A stretch of DNA of 64,000 nucleotides from Enoplolaimus lenunculus (Eukaryota > Nematoda > Enoplea > Enoplida > Thoracostomopsidae). The notes below the pieces were generated by a model that ran no database searches, had not been told where the DNA came from, and saw nothing but the letters and a program-made list of their open reading frames with translations. Location: positions 111,568 to 175,567 of the forward strand of contig JASANG010000980.1 in NCBI GenBank assembly GCA_030248215.1, read 5' to 3'. The translations under genes were made by a program, and so were the position numbers. Numbering within the stretch: the stretch's first letter is position 1; every line of letters starts with the position of its first letter. Shown in pieces: positions 1-12,100 of the stretch.

Positions 1-489
1 GATTTCATTGCTACCATTTCGACCCGCATAGTGTCAGGTGTGACTCCGAAGGGATTTGTTCTTTTACCTTTTCCCGTATTTTTTCAGATCTAATGGCGAT
101 TTTTTACATGGACGTATAAAATTCTGTAAAACCCAAGAACGAACGGTGCGGATTCTGTTATTTTTTTACTTTTTCGACCATCCTATTTTACCAAAAATTT
201 CTTTACCCCAAAATTTTAAAAAATTAAATCTGTACCTGATAAATTTCTGTCATGACTGTGTAGTCAAATATAGCAAAATGCAGACACTTCGCATATTTTA
301 CTTTTCACTTTTAAGCTTTAATCATGTTTAATAGCCTTGCAATGTTTAAAGTGTGAACATGATTAAATTACTTAATTAACCCCCCACTATTGAGAACAGG
401 CGCCCGTGCGGAATGGGTGAGATAAGAAGATTATAAAATTTTGTTTTTTAGTCTAATTTCAACTTATATTCAAATTAGCAACCTCGACG

Positions 490-570
490 ACATAAGCTTA
501 TGTTTAGCAACAAGCTTGGCTAAGCTTAACCCTAAGCCTAAAAGCCTTAGGCTTAAATGTGGACTGACGT
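490..570. repeat. Short TTAGGC/AAGCCTAA-like patch
   Basis: Degenerate AAGCTTA, CCTAAGCC and TTAGGC words in both orientations. It looks like a relic of a C/D-type element interior without recognisable termini. Confidence 0.4.
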
Positions 571-1062
571 AGACGAGCCTCAGCGTCTCCTGTCCCTAAA
601 CTCGATATACCGGTAACAGGCGCTAGATCCCGTTTTCGCTAACACCAGGTGAGGGTCCTTAATTGTATTTTGTCTTCTTTTATACTCTAATGTTACTTGA
701 TCAACCTTATTTTACGTAAAAACTTCAAAAAATAACCTGAAAAATGTAAACAATTTTGTTTTTAGTCTTTTTTAAAATATTCTAATGTTTAATTTAATAT
801 TTAGTGATCAGAAACCGGGATGTGTGAACGCTTTTGTATAATGTTTCTTTGCAGTGGTTTGAGTGAGTTTTTATTGGTTAAAAATTACTAAAAATGCTTG
901 TTAAAGTCAGTTTATTGGGTGGCAAAGGCAAAGTTTATAAACAAAACTGTTTTGCGACTATTTTTAACGTTAAAATCTTTTGTGAAAATTTTCATTTCAT
1001 ATTTGATGCAAATTTTGTGTCTATTGCTGATTTTGGAATCGCAGAGAAATTTATTGTTTTTA

Positions 1063-1152
1063 GCAAAGTTTTTCATTTTGAATAAAAGTTTTAAATCAAA
1101 GTTTTTTTATTTTGAATAAAATTTTAAAATCAAAGTTTTTCATTTTGAATAA
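1063..1152. repeat. Tandem repeat, about 31 bp x 3
   Basis: Unit: AAAGTTTTTCATTTTGAATA followed by an A/T-rich spacer, three copies, directly before MITE-A1. Confidence 0.75.
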
Positions 1153-1168
1153 TTTTTTTTAAATATTA

Positions 1169-1420
1169 CACTGTAAATTTCAGTGAGTTGATTTTAACTC
1201 AGAATGAGTTGAATCACTCAGTGTGAGTTAGGACTATCAGAACTCAGAATTTTGAGTTGATCCTTTTCATTCTGAGTTAATTAATCAACTCACCCGGAAT
1301 AAACTCAACTCAGAATGAGAATCAACTCAACTCAGAGTGAGTCAATGTTTACTGATATTAATTCAAAAATAACCAACTCGCTAGCTGAATTGATTAATCA
1401 ACTCAATAGAATTTACTGTG
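1169..1420 (+). mobile_element. MITE-A copy 1
   Basis: Family A: about 250 bp, termini CACTGTAAATT and AATTTACAGTG, flanked by TA on both sides, and an interior of repeated ACTCA/TGAGT half-palindromes. No coding capacity, so non-autonomous. A broken start of another copy follows at 1428-1455. Confidence 0.85.
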
Positions 1421-1939
1421 TAACAACACTGTAAATTTCAATGAGTTGATTTTGTAATAGTTAGTGTTGTTTTACGATTATTTTGATTTTAGCAAATTTT
1501 GTGCAACTTTTTAGTGAAAGTCTTTTTTGTTTTATTGCAAAATTCGGTTTTGACAATTTTTTTGCTAATTTATATTTTGACAATTTTTCGTTTATTTTTG
1601 CTGTAAAAATATATAGTACCAAATTCTAATTTGGTGTGGTCGTGTTTGTTAACAATGTTAAGTTGCTAGTCATTTCTTATATAAGCTTTTTTGCATTTTA
1701 AACCCTAAAATTGTTACAATCTGACCTGAAAGAAGAATAATTATACTCTGCCCAACTTTAAAATTGCAGGCAGTTAGGGTGATATTTCTGCTAAAAAATT
1801 TACTTATCAATCATTATTAAAAAGGTTGACTTTATACAATTTTAAGTTAAAACTCCAGGTTTTGCAGGCAGTGGACACAATTTTAGAGCTTAAAAGCTAA
1901 TTACTTGATGCCTTTTGGCAGATAGGCCTGGATAGCCTA

Positions 1940-2346
1940 CTGTATTGACCCGAATAAGAGGGGGTCCCCATTTTGAGTCCGAATCAATTGGAGTCCGTAT
2001 CTCTAATAAGAGTCCGTATGCGGATACTGTCCCTAAACCCGAATTAGAGTCCATAAATGACAATTATCCCTAATTGTAGCGCATAAATTACTCCAGGACC
2101 AAATGAAGTTGAGTTCGACGCTTAAAGCGTACGGACGTTTTGAAAATAACAATCCAGAGTATAACCTTGCATTATCGCTCAAGCTTTTGATGCAAGGCAA
2201 AAAAAACGTTTAATTCAACGGATAGTTGCAATCCCGAATATATTAACGAAGGACGGCGGAGGGCGGGTTAATAATAAATAACAGTCCATAACCGAATAAC
2301 AAGGATAAATAAATATCAGTCCCCCCTCTTATTCGGGTCACTACAG
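1940..2346 (+). mobile_element. MITE-J copy 1
   Basis: Family J: inverted termini CTGTATTGACCCGAATAAGA and TCTTATTCGGGTCACTACAG between TA duplications. About 410 bp, with interior GAGTCCGTA and CATAAAT motifs. Non-coding. Confidence 0.8.
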
Positions 2347-2363
2347 TACCCATGAATCACCAG

Positions 2364-2541
2364 CAGTGCCGGAGCAGACACGGGTGGGGCCTCTCCTTAA
2401 ACTTTAGGTCGGGGCCCCAAACTCGCGAGCAAAGCGATCTAGATGCCAGACGCATTTTAAAATTTCGGCGGTCTTTGTTTCAATCGGTTAAGGTGCACCC
2501 TAAATGGGGTATGAGTGATGCCAGATGCCTGCTCCGACCCT
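2364..2541 (-). mobile_element. Element S copy 1 (hAT-like MITE)
   Basis: Ends CAGTGCCGGAGCAGA and CTGCTCCGACCCTG, flanked by similar ATCACCAG and ATCACAGT. The CAGNG start and an about 8-bp duplication suggest the hAT superfamily. Confidence 0.6.
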
Positions 2542-2843
2542 GATCACAGTGCTTAACGGGACAGCTCCGAATTTCCGGCAACAAAAAATCCCGTAACGCA
2601 GGTACTGGATTTACGGTGAATTTTCGAAATTTTTTGTCACAAATGAAATATTTTCGTTTTTAATTTTGACATTTAAATTTTGCGAAAAATCGTTTTATTC
2701 ACATTGGCTGTCCAGTGTTTGTGTGTAGGAGTTGCTTGGCTTTGTTGTGTTATAAACCGTATGTTTTTTCTTAGGAAATGTCAGAAGCTGATACATATTT
2801 CACATTCTGGGGATTTTTTTGGGATGAAAAATATACTTAAACT

Positions 2844-2991
2844 GGCCCATGTTACTTTAAGGGGCGTCCAGGTTTCTGGTGGGTCTATAAAAGAGTAAGC
2901 TTAGATTCTAGGTTACATTTTTGCTTAGTCTTAGGCCTAGGCTTAGGAATACGCTTAGTCGACTGTTACGCCCCTTAAAGTAACATTGGCC
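2844..2991 (+). mobile_element. MITE-D copy 1
   Basis: Family D: termini GGCCCATGTTACTTTAAGGG and its inverse, with a perfect 8-bp duplication CTTAAACT on both sides (hAT-like). The interior carries TTAGGC units. 148 bp. Confidence 0.85.
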
Positions 2992-3067
2992 CTTAAACTA
3001 AACGACTTAACATTTCGCTGGAGGCGACAGATTTTCTACAGGATAGCGCTTCGCAGTTCGCTATTTA

Positions 3068-3261
3068 GGCCCATGTAAAGATCAGGGGCAGAACGTTTTT
3101 CTGTGGGACTGCAATAGAGTACGCTTAAGTTTAAACTAGGTTTTTGCTTGGCTTAGGTTTAGGCTTAGGAATATGCTCATTCGTACGCTAAGGCTTAGCC
3201 TTAGGCTTACGCATAGGAATATGCTTATTATGCTGTTCCGCCCCTCTTCTTTACATTGGTC
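3068..3261 (+). mobile_element. MITE-C copy 1
   Basis: Family C: inverted termini GGCCCATGTAAAGATCAGGG, interior TTAGGC-like array, near-perfect 8-bp duplication (GCTATTTA / GATATTTA). hAT-like by duplication length. Confidence 0.8.
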
Positions 3262-3338
3262 GATATTTAAGAAAATTAATTTGCTTTTTAGTAGAATCTG
3301 AACAAGAATTTTAGATTTGTCTTGCAGTTTAACACTTC

Positions 3339-3525
3339 GACCAATGTAAAGCACTGGGGCTGAACAGCATTAAGCTTAAGCCTAAGCCTAAGCCTAAGCG
3401 TAAGAATAAGAATGAGCATATTGCTAAGCCTAAGCATAAGCCAAGTAAAAAAATAGTCTAAAGCTTAAGCTTACTCTATTGCAGTCCCACAGAAAAACGT
3501 TCCGTCCTTGATCTTTACATGGGCC
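3339..3525 (-). mobile_element. MITE-C copy 2, opposite orientation
   Basis: Same termini and AAGCCTAA interior as copy 1, inverted about 80 bp downstream, so the two can form a long hairpin. Confidence 0.75.
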
Positions 3526-3878
3526 TTCGACCAAGAGATGACGGTGTACTGGGCGTTCCAATTCTGCAAATTCTATGTGTCGACTTCTTTGCTTCATCTG
3601 TCTATATTTTGCTTTAATCTTGACGTAGCGGATATTCTTGTTTTTGTATCACCGAACTAATTATTTAAGTCTGCTATAGCATTTTTAAGTCTATTTGTCT
3701 CAGCTAGTACTTAGTAACGGAAATAAGCTATATGTCAAACTCATCCGAGGGCGTCATAGCCCCAATGGAACCCCTGTACCTCAGACTACGCCAGAAGCTG
3801 TAACTGGTTAAACTAATTAGAAGCGCGTTCCGCTATAAAAATGGTTCGCCCGTTTTGATTTATATCAGGTTTAAAATA

Positions 3879-4130
3879 CACTGTTTATTCCAGTGAGTTG
3901 ATTTCACCTCAGACTGAGTTGAATCAGGCAGCCTGAGTTAGGACTATCAGAACTCATTTTTCTGAGTTCATACAACTCATTCTGATTTAATTAATAAACA
4001 TTCCCGGAACCAATTCAACTCAGAATGAGCATTAACTCAATTCAGAGTGAGTTAAAGTTTACTGTTATTAACTCAGAAATATCTAACTTTCCGTGTGAGT
4101 TAATTAATTAACTTGTTGGAATTTACAGTG
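3879..4130 (+). mobile_element. MITE-A copy 2
   Basis: Full length, TA on both flanks. Diverged first terminus (CACTGTTTATTCC). Confidence 0.8.
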
Positions 4131-4437
4131 TATTAAGGTATCATCCGATGTTAGAACAACTGGATATCGTAGCCAGGAGTTGATTTTCAACCGGAACCAG
4201 AGCCGGCCGGATACAGACCAGGACGTTGAAGTCCGGCTGTGACAAATTTCGACTGAATTTCAAACGAAATAGCGAGTATTCACTCGACATTTTGAACCGG
4301 ATCTGAATATCCGGTCATATAATTTGGCTGGCGGAGCGCGTGTCGTATCTTTACAAGCGAGCGACAATTTTTCAATTCGGGAGGGGGGGAGAAAAATCGT
4401 GTAGCGGTTGTGAGTCCCCTGGTTGGTTTTGGCTAAG

Positions 4438-4690
4438 CACTGTAAATTCTAATGTGTTGATTAATCAACTCAGTTGAAAAGCTAATTATTTCTGAGTTAA
4501 TAACAGTAAACATTAACTCACTCTGAGTTGAGTTAAATTCCCACTTTAAGTTCAGGCGATTCCGGGTGAGTTGAACGATTAACTCAAAGTGAGTTTTATT
4601 GACTCAGAATTATGAGTTCTGAAAGTCTTAATTCAGACTGAATGATTCAACTCATTCTGTGTTAAAATCAACTCACTGGTATTTACAGTG
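4438..4690 (-). mobile_element. MITE-A copy 3
   Basis: Full length in reverse orientation (GATTAATCAACTCA first). Confidence 0.8.
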
Positions 4691-5252
4691 AAGAGCTGTT
4701 AAAGATGCAACAAATATTTATTCCGGCTAAATTTTGGTTTGGTTGAAATAATTGGAAAATAGGTTCCGCTAAATATTGCAAATATAAGAAAATAACACAA
4801 TTTTTGTGAACTTTAATTCGTTAAAAACTACCTTCAAACAATGATTGCTTATGATGCTAACGGTTCACGTTATTTAGTTTATAGGCTTAGGCTTGACTTA
4901 TAGTTAGGCTACAGTTATACGTGTTTAAAACTAATATTGGATGTGATGGCTATAATCGACTTGTAAATTATCATTTTTAGACGCTATATTCTACTAGCTA
5001 TGTCATTTATTTATCATCCTCACGAGGCAAAAATTTGAATTATCTCAAAGTGTTCTTATTAGTTATTAGAATTTTCAATGGTTCCCTGCAGGCCAAAAGT
5101 CATTTAGTTTTGTTAATTTTTTTTTGCGCGCACTAAAATATGCTAATATTTTCAGACGAAAATGTTAAAATATATTCTGTTGTCCAAGTTTTGACTGAAT
5201 ATTTGCAATTAAGCGAACTCGATCAGCAGGTCGTGCTTAGATGGTTGTTACG

Positions 5253-5416
5253 TGCCCGTAGCCAGAACGAGGCCAGGGGGGGACTAGCCCCCCCGTTTGA
5301 AAATTTCGGGCCCCCTACAAAAATTTGTAACGTTGCTTGTAAAACGTTGAACACCCTTGTATGCCACTCCTGAAAATGTTTTAGCTCCCCCAGCAAGGTG
5401 ACCTGGCTACGGGCCT
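5253..5416. mobile_element. Element I copy 1
   Basis: Family I: inverted termini like GGCCCGTAGCCAGCTCACC, interior with CCCCCC/GGGGGG blocks and the phrase AACCCTTGTATGCC. About 165 bp, non-coding. Many diverged copies lie in the window. Confidence 0.65.
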
Positions 5417-5603
5417 GAGTTGTTGCGTTTGCTAACTAAAAGTTATACGGTGATAACCGTATATAGTCTATTAGGGTGGATGGGGTTTGTTTTACCTGAA
5501 ACAATTTGGCCAATTCAACATTTGAGCAGTAATGAAAACATTTGGACACAGAAACAAAATTAAACTAAAATGAATTTTGAAATATTTACATTAGTATTGT
5601 AAT

Positions 5604-5770
5604 CTATATATTAAAGCTGGAACGCTCCGCATGCGTATTTTAAGCAGCGTTATAGCATATGTAAACTCAATTTTTAACAATATATAACAGATCGTTCTAC
5701 CAAAGAATTCGTACCAATAAATTTACTGATAGTCTTATCCTGTATGCTTGTGTTGGATTAACAAACGCCT
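5604..5770 (+). mobile_element. Element K copy 1 (Helitron-like, diverged)
   Basis: Starts TCTATATATTAAAGCTGGAA like the other K copies. The 3' end is not recognisable. Confidence 0.4.
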
Positions 5771-6429
5771 TGTTTGATACAGTATACACTTTGTGAACAC
5801 GGGTGAAACCTCAGAATTTTAGGAAAGTTACCTACACATGGTGCAACTACGGTTACTAGTATAATTTGTGTCATGGTTATTTTTTAATAAAATGATTTCG
5901 AATTAATTCTGGAAATAAAACGACCAGCAAACTCACCTTGTATCATTGTGTATTAACACAGTACATGCGGACGTTATTCGAGCGTCGACGCGGATCAGAT
6001 CAAAAAATTTCGACCTTTATGTATCTGAAAATAATCAATTTCAAAGCGAAGGTAAAAAATTCGGCGTAACCTTTGCTTGCATCAAACGCAGATCGCAATT
6101 GACTAACATTATGGGGTGTGAAGATAAATTTGAAATTTTAAAATTTATCACTTTTTTGTAAATTCAAAATTGCCGCTCCACGGATGAACCCCGGCGATGG
6201 AAAAAAATCTTTACCCACTTACACAAACAATGGCCAGATATTTTACGAATATTGCCAGATAAGATATTTGAAATGTAAACATTTTCATGAAAACTGAAAT
6301 TGTTACAATAGTTTGACGTCAAATTTAAAATTTAATTATTGAAAATATCTTTTTAGGAATCATATCAATAATACGAAACACTTTCCGTCTTTTAAAAACA
6401 GTGTTTATATGGGTGCAGATGTAGCATTT

Positions 6430-6623
6430 TCAAAAACGCTAAAAAGCGTTTACATAATAGCGTTTTGATATGCAAGCGATTCGTTTTAGAGTTTATCGGC
6501 TTTATTAAAATGCGGTTTCAAAGATGCTGTTTGAAACTCGAAAAGCGTTTAAAATAGCGTTTTAATTTTAATACATATGATTTATAGCATAGATTAATTA
6601 ATATAGCATCAACGCATTTTAAA
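6430..6623. repeat. AAAACGC/GCGTTTT palindromic stretch
   Basis: Repeated AAAGCGTTT and AAAACGCTA words in both orientations form a foldback directly before MITE-G1. Confidence 0.5.
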
Positions 6624-7050
6624 GGCGTTATTCACACGTGCAAGTTTTTGCAGCGAGAACACGCAGCTGCAATCTGCACGAGTTTCTTGCAGAAACAAAT
6701 ATTTGCTTGAAAATGAGAAAATAATATCGTCACAATCACCGTAGACAATGAAATATCAAACAGCTTTGATATTTGAGTTAATTCAAAGCTTCTTGAATAA
6801 ATTCACAAAGTCTAAATTAATTCAGAAACACTCAACCACATGTCTTCCGATTGACCAATCAAAATGCAGGTGCAACAAATTCAAGCGAGTTGCAACAGCG
6901 TTCATATGTGCGAATGAAATTTAACAGCATGAATTCTAGTGAATATTTTGAAGTTGCAAAAACTTCAAAGTTGTTTTGTGACAAAACTTACGCGTGAAAA
7001 TTACATATGCATGATTTTGCTGCAAAAACTTGCACGTGTCAATAGCGCTT
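6624..7050 (+). mobile_element. MITE-G copy 1
   Basis: Family G: inverted termini around TTCACACGTGCAAGTTTTTG and CAAAAACTTGCACGTGTCAA, interior GCAGCTGC words. About 425 bp, the longest copy here. Non-coding. Confidence 0.75.
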
Positions 7051-7561
7051 AAGTTTGTTCAGTTCAAAAGATGCTTTATTGAATTATATTGTCAATGATT
7101 TGCCAATATTTAATCTTGAAGACCAATATGTAATAGTTTTTGTTATGTAGGAATTATTTTAAATATTAAGGAGTTTGTTCGCAAAGCTAATTTGAATTCA
7201 GTGGTAATATTTGAAACTAATGTTGCAATTTAAATATAATTCAGTTCTTAATCGCATGTCTGTTTCTCCGCAGTTGAAAAGTTTTTGACGTCATTGTTTT
7301 TACTGTGAAGTCATGCGATCAGTTTAAGTTCGTATCCAATTATGACGACAGGGGTGAGCCCCTGTGCAACAATTTTAGCGTTCATAGCAATTTCGTTTTT
7401 CAGCTTGCGTGAAATCATTTCGTGATTTTATCAAATTTTCTAGCCCCCCTCTGTAAATATATGCTGCACTGGCCACGAATCTGCCTAAAATTCAAAACAA
7501 CTCACCAATGCAAGGATACTGTTTTAATGGACTGACCATGTTGACAGGATTTAGGCATATA

Positions 7562-7734
7562 TCTATAGAATTAAAGTTGGAATACTCCACATACGTATTT
7601 TGGGTAACTTTCCAGCATTGCTTTGTTTGCTAAATTTTTTTGAACGCAAAAGTAATTGTTCTGTCAAAAGAAAATTTGCATGCAAATTGTTGTGCATTCG
7701 GTAACTTGCGTATTCCACATATTCGGTTGTCTAG
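7562..7734 (+). mobile_element. Element K copy 2 (Helitron-like)
   Basis: Begins TCTATAGAATTAAAG and ends in CTAG followed by T, with the body matching copies at 42615 and 49731. TC...CTRR ends fit non-autonomous Helitrons. Confidence 0.55.
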
Positions 7735-8000
7735 TCAATTATGCGTTATATAACATTCTGTGACAGTATAAAGAAACGTAATTTGGGCATTATTCCAGCT
7801 ATTTTTTGGCTGGCTTTACAGAATATATAATAGAATATAGACATCTGTAACGGTTTTTTCAATATTACACTGCATTGGTGTTTGTAGATGTTGGTTTTCA
7901 AATATTGTAACAATTTTGGCTAATTATAAGTGCTAACCGGATTTTTTTCTACAATTTTCACAAACTTATTGTATTAACGGTTTGAAATCACCCAAAACCC
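7735..8000 (+). promoter_or_regulatory. Upstream flank of the Kir gene (possible 5' leader)
   Basis: This lies between a Helitron-like element and the ATG. It has an AT-rich box near 7820-7832 and a T-rich run ending CTTTACAG at about 7820 that could be the acceptor of a 5' UTR exon. No transcription start can be fixed from sequence alone. Confidence 0.3.
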
Positions 8001-9168
8001 ATGAAAAATCAACTGAAAAGTGTAAATATTGAAGCAGTAGCACCGTTAGGAACACAGCATTTGCTTGCGCCACCAAAATATCGTTCTCAAAGCGCAAAAT
8101 GTCGTCGAATCAAAACTTCATATGAAAGTGACCGATCTACGAATACAACAAATGATGGTTGCAGTTCAATTAATGAATTTTGTAATGACTGCAGTTCGAA
8201 AGCCAAAGACAGTGGTTGCAGTTCGGCAGTAATTCATGATGGTTGCAGTGACACATACAATTGTAATGGTTGCAGTTCGAAAGCCAACTGTAATGGTTGC
8301 AGTTCGAAAGCCAACTGCAATGGTTGCAGTTCGAAAGCCAACTGCAATGGCTGCAGTTTGACAGTATTATCTGATGGTTGCAGTTCGGAAGCCATTCACG
8401 ATGGTTGTAGTTCGAAAGCAATAATTGACGGATGCAGTTTGACCTCGACAAAAAACCCACGATTTCTAAATTATTCAATGCGGGATCACAAAAAGCAAAC
8501 CGCATTATATTCAGCAAACAATGACATGAACGTTCGTTACGGTGTAAAATGTTCAATTTTATCCAATGAAAGTACGTCAAGCTTGCCATTACGCAATTGT
8601 CAGCAAAATGAAGTATCAAATCAAACGGCAGTTGGGATAAAAATGAACTCAACTTCGCAGTTTAATCCACTCAGCAACGGGTTACGAAAACCTATTGGCA
8701 ACAATGGAGAAAGAGAATTGCGACCTTGTTTGCGACAGGCAACGGCCAGAGAAAATAGTTCAGCTCCAGACGTCTTGCTGCCGTCGAGAAATTTCAAGTA
8801 TTCATCAAAACTGAGTCCACGTCTAAGAAATCGTTTACTCAATCTTAAATCTCGACTGAAATCGCCAATGGGAACAGGTTATGAACAACAAGTTCAGCAA
8901 AAAACCTACATCGAAGAAACTAGTTGTACCCGTCGGCGACTTCAAAGCAAAAATGGCCGCAGTTTGACTAATCGCAAAAGCCTTTCCTCTCCGGCAAATC
9001 ACAAAGGATCAGTGCTGTCTTTGAAGATGCCGCATTCGCCGCGACGATCGACTGATAGCGTACGGTTTGGCAGTACCCAAACGTTAAATTATGATCATAA
9101 TAAGCCAGTTTGCAGGCAAGACACCATGTCGTTATACGAAGAACAACGGCCTATATTTCAACTATACG
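8001..9168 (+). CDS. Exon 1: N-terminal extension with Cys-rich 9-residue repeat
   Basis: Encodes residues 1-389 plus one base of codon 390. The ATG is the first in this frame after an in-frame TGA 18 nt upstream, with no AG between them, so the start is well bounded. Residues about 52-148 are a degenerate tandem repeat of about nine residues (GCSSKANCN and variants such as DGCSSEAIH), at least ten units, giving regularly spaced Cys. The rest is Ser/Lys/Arg-rich with several SP sites (LSPRL, HSPRRS) and no membrane segment or signal peptide, so it is probably cytoplasmic and disordered. The donor is ACG|GTAAGG. The open frame runs on to 9368 only because it reads into a J-family MITE that begins at 9244, which supports ending the exon at 9168. 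I recognise no domain. Confidence 0.75.
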
Positions 9169-12100
9169 GTAAGGATAACAAAAATTCAAAAATTTTGCGA
9201 ATTTTGAGCGATTTCGTAGCTAAAAAATGTTCTATTTTTTGTACTGTATTGACCCGAATAAGAGGGGGGGCTGATATTCATTTGGCCTCTTCAGAGGGTG
9301 CCCTCTTGTTATTCGGTTACGGACTGTTATTTATTTTTAACCCACGCTCCACCGCCTTTCATTACTGATATATATCCGGTACTGCAATTATCCGTTGAAT
9401 TAAATGTTTATTTGCCTTGTGTCAATAGCTTGCGCGATATTCAAAGATAATGTACTTTCAAAATTTAAGTACGCTTTAAAGTTTCGAACTCAAATTATTT
9501 GGTCCTGGAGTCATTTATGCGCAACAGTTAGGGTTAATTGACATTTATGGGCTCTAATTAGGGTTTAGGGACTCTATCCGCTTACGGACTCTTATTACGG
9601 ATACGGACTTCTATTGATTCGAACCCAAAATGGGGACCCCCTCTTATTACCCCCCTCTTATTCGGGTCAATACAGTACGTGATATACAAGTTTTTTTGGA
9701 ATTTATCTGTCTTCGACTCATCATCCAAAAAGTTACCTGGTGTACGCATGTTATTGTGGAAATTGCATTATTAATTTCAAAATGTATATGTGATCCAACA
9801 GTCGTTTGGTTTTTCAGCCAAACACGAACTCGAGCCTATTAGCAGATATATTAACAAGAACGTACTATGAGTATGAGAAGAATTTTTTAAAAAATAAATG
9901 TAAAAAGAAAATAAAATTAAATGATTTAAAATCATTTTTACAGAAAAAATTACCGTTTTAGGATTAAAAACGTTTTTTATTTAATTTTTAGACAAAATAT
10001 TTAAGAAATATTCGTCTGCAAAAATAGAAAACAGCGTCTAAAAGTTTAATCTGAAAAGTACAAAAAATATTCATTAAATTTTTTGATTAATTTTTTTATT
10101 TTGAACATTTTTTAAATCTTTTTTTCAATTTACATTCGTGATTTTAAAAAACGTAAAAATTAAATTGCCAAATAAATACACTTAAAATAAGATAAATAAG
10201 AACCAACATTTGGTTAAAATATAAATGCAAACATTTTGAACATTATTTAATCTGTTACCCAAATAAATATACTTAAAATAAGATATTAAAAACCAACATT
10301 TGGGTAAAATATAAATGCAAACATTTTGAACATTTAATCTTTTACCCAAATAAATTTACTTATAAAATCAGATTAATAAATACCAACATTTGCGTAAAAT
10401 ATAAAATGATGCAAAGAATAAGTTAAAAAAGTTTACTTAAAACTAAAATTATACAAAAAAATATTTTTTGACAAAGTTTTCCAACTGCGCGGTGTGTATA
10501 TAGAAGCGTGATTTTAGACAAACGAGTGCTTGGCAACAGGTTATTAAAGTCGATGCCTAGACTCGGCCTAAACAATGTTTGTACGGGTTTCACTCAGTTG
10601 ATTTCCGGTTTAACTGAAGCTACGCACAATATTTCTAGCGTTGTATTTTAGTGTTTAGAAGCATCATTAATATAAAATACACAGCTACAGAGGTTATTAT
10701 TCAGCTTTTTTTAACATTTTTCTGGTTTTAAAAATTAAAATCGGGTCAGCGGAAGAAAACCATTAATAAAGATGATGGATACGGACGTTGAACCAGGATG
10801 GCCTGGGAGGACATGGCTAATCTACTTATTTTGATTATTAAGTCATGGGATGACTGCGTTTTTTTTTCTAGCACCTAACCGTGGTGCCCCAGGAACCAGG
10901 ACCAACAAAAAATTTATTTTTTACAGGGGGGGTATAATTGCTAAAAACCACGTAGCCACGGAAGACCATACGAAGGCTCAAACCCCCCAGAAATAATTTT
11001 GCCCCCACCCAAAAAAAATTTAACGTTGTTTGTAAAGTCATAGAAAACCCTTGTATGCCCGTCCTCAAAAACTTTTAGCCTCTAGCAAGGTGAGCTGGCT
11101 ACTGGCTTGGTTACCCAAGCAAGAATGGTAGGAGTAATAAAGGGGGTGTCGTTTGCGTCCCAATCAATAGGAATCTGAATCCGTAATTAGAGTTCGTTAG
11201 TGGATAGAATCCGTCTGTCCAAAACATAGAATATTAAAAAGGGTGTTGGTTTCAACTAGAGTGGAGTGAGTTAAAAATAAATAACAGTCCGTAACCGTAT
11301 AACAGGGGATACCCTCTGGAGAGGCAAAATAAATATCAGTTTCCCTTCTTATTCTGGTCACTACAGTATTAACATTTACAACGATAGGTCAGATTGATTC
11401 GATTTATACGCAGTCGAAAATTCATTCAACCAAGAGTGGATGATGCATACATCAACAAGAGTGTGCAGCTGCTTACATTCTGTGAACAAATGAATGTACT
11501 CGGCACGCGTTGCATTTTTCTCTTACCCCCGCATTTAGGGAGTGTTGAAATTTTGAAAGCACGCAAATACTGTTGCGATATTCAGTGCAAACATTGTTAG
11601 ACTATTTTCTTGATTTAGGTTAACTTGAGTTCTGTGTGCAGTTTAACCCCCCCTTAAAATAAGGGGGGTATGGGTAAAACGCAACCCGCGGTGGTACTTT
11701 TTATACCACGCGTATTTTTGGAAGTTGCACACTCTTATCATCGACTTTTGCTTTAACTGAATGAAATTATATAACGTATATTTGGTACCCTTATTTATAG
11801 AAATTCAAATCTTTTCACCGTTCAACCCTTCACTCGAGTCGTAAAAAAGTTTCAAATAAATTTTTTTATGAAATTTGCAAACTTTTATATTTTTAATTTG
11901 CAAACTTTTAGAATATGAGATAAAAATTTACGATTGGCTGAATTTGCTAAAAAACTTTAAAACTCTTCGTTATGCCACTACAAGTTCACACTGTTATTTT
12001 TGGTAAAAAAGCAAAAAAAATGACTTTCACTTATCCCATTTGAACGTACAAGTTTTCATAGCGAGAACTTGCAGCTGCAAGTTTTGTATTGAGTTTTCGG

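Larger units (their letters stand above)
1..8000. other. Upstream region, otherwise unassigned
   Basis: Between listed repeats (1-489, 571-1062, 1456-1937, 2542-2843, 3526-3878, 4131-4437, 4691-5252, 5771-6429, 7051-7561) the DNA is AT-rich. Short reading frames here lack splice or family support. Confidence 0.45.

Noticed and set aside
8170-8652. Minus-strand 160-codon frame over exon 1
   Set aside because: Antisense of the 27-bp coding repeat; its His/Cys/Asn pattern is the mirror of the GCSSKANCN repeat.
9169-9368. Continuation of the exon 1 frame to a stop at 9368
   Set aside because: It crosses a consensus donor and then reads through a J-family MITE.
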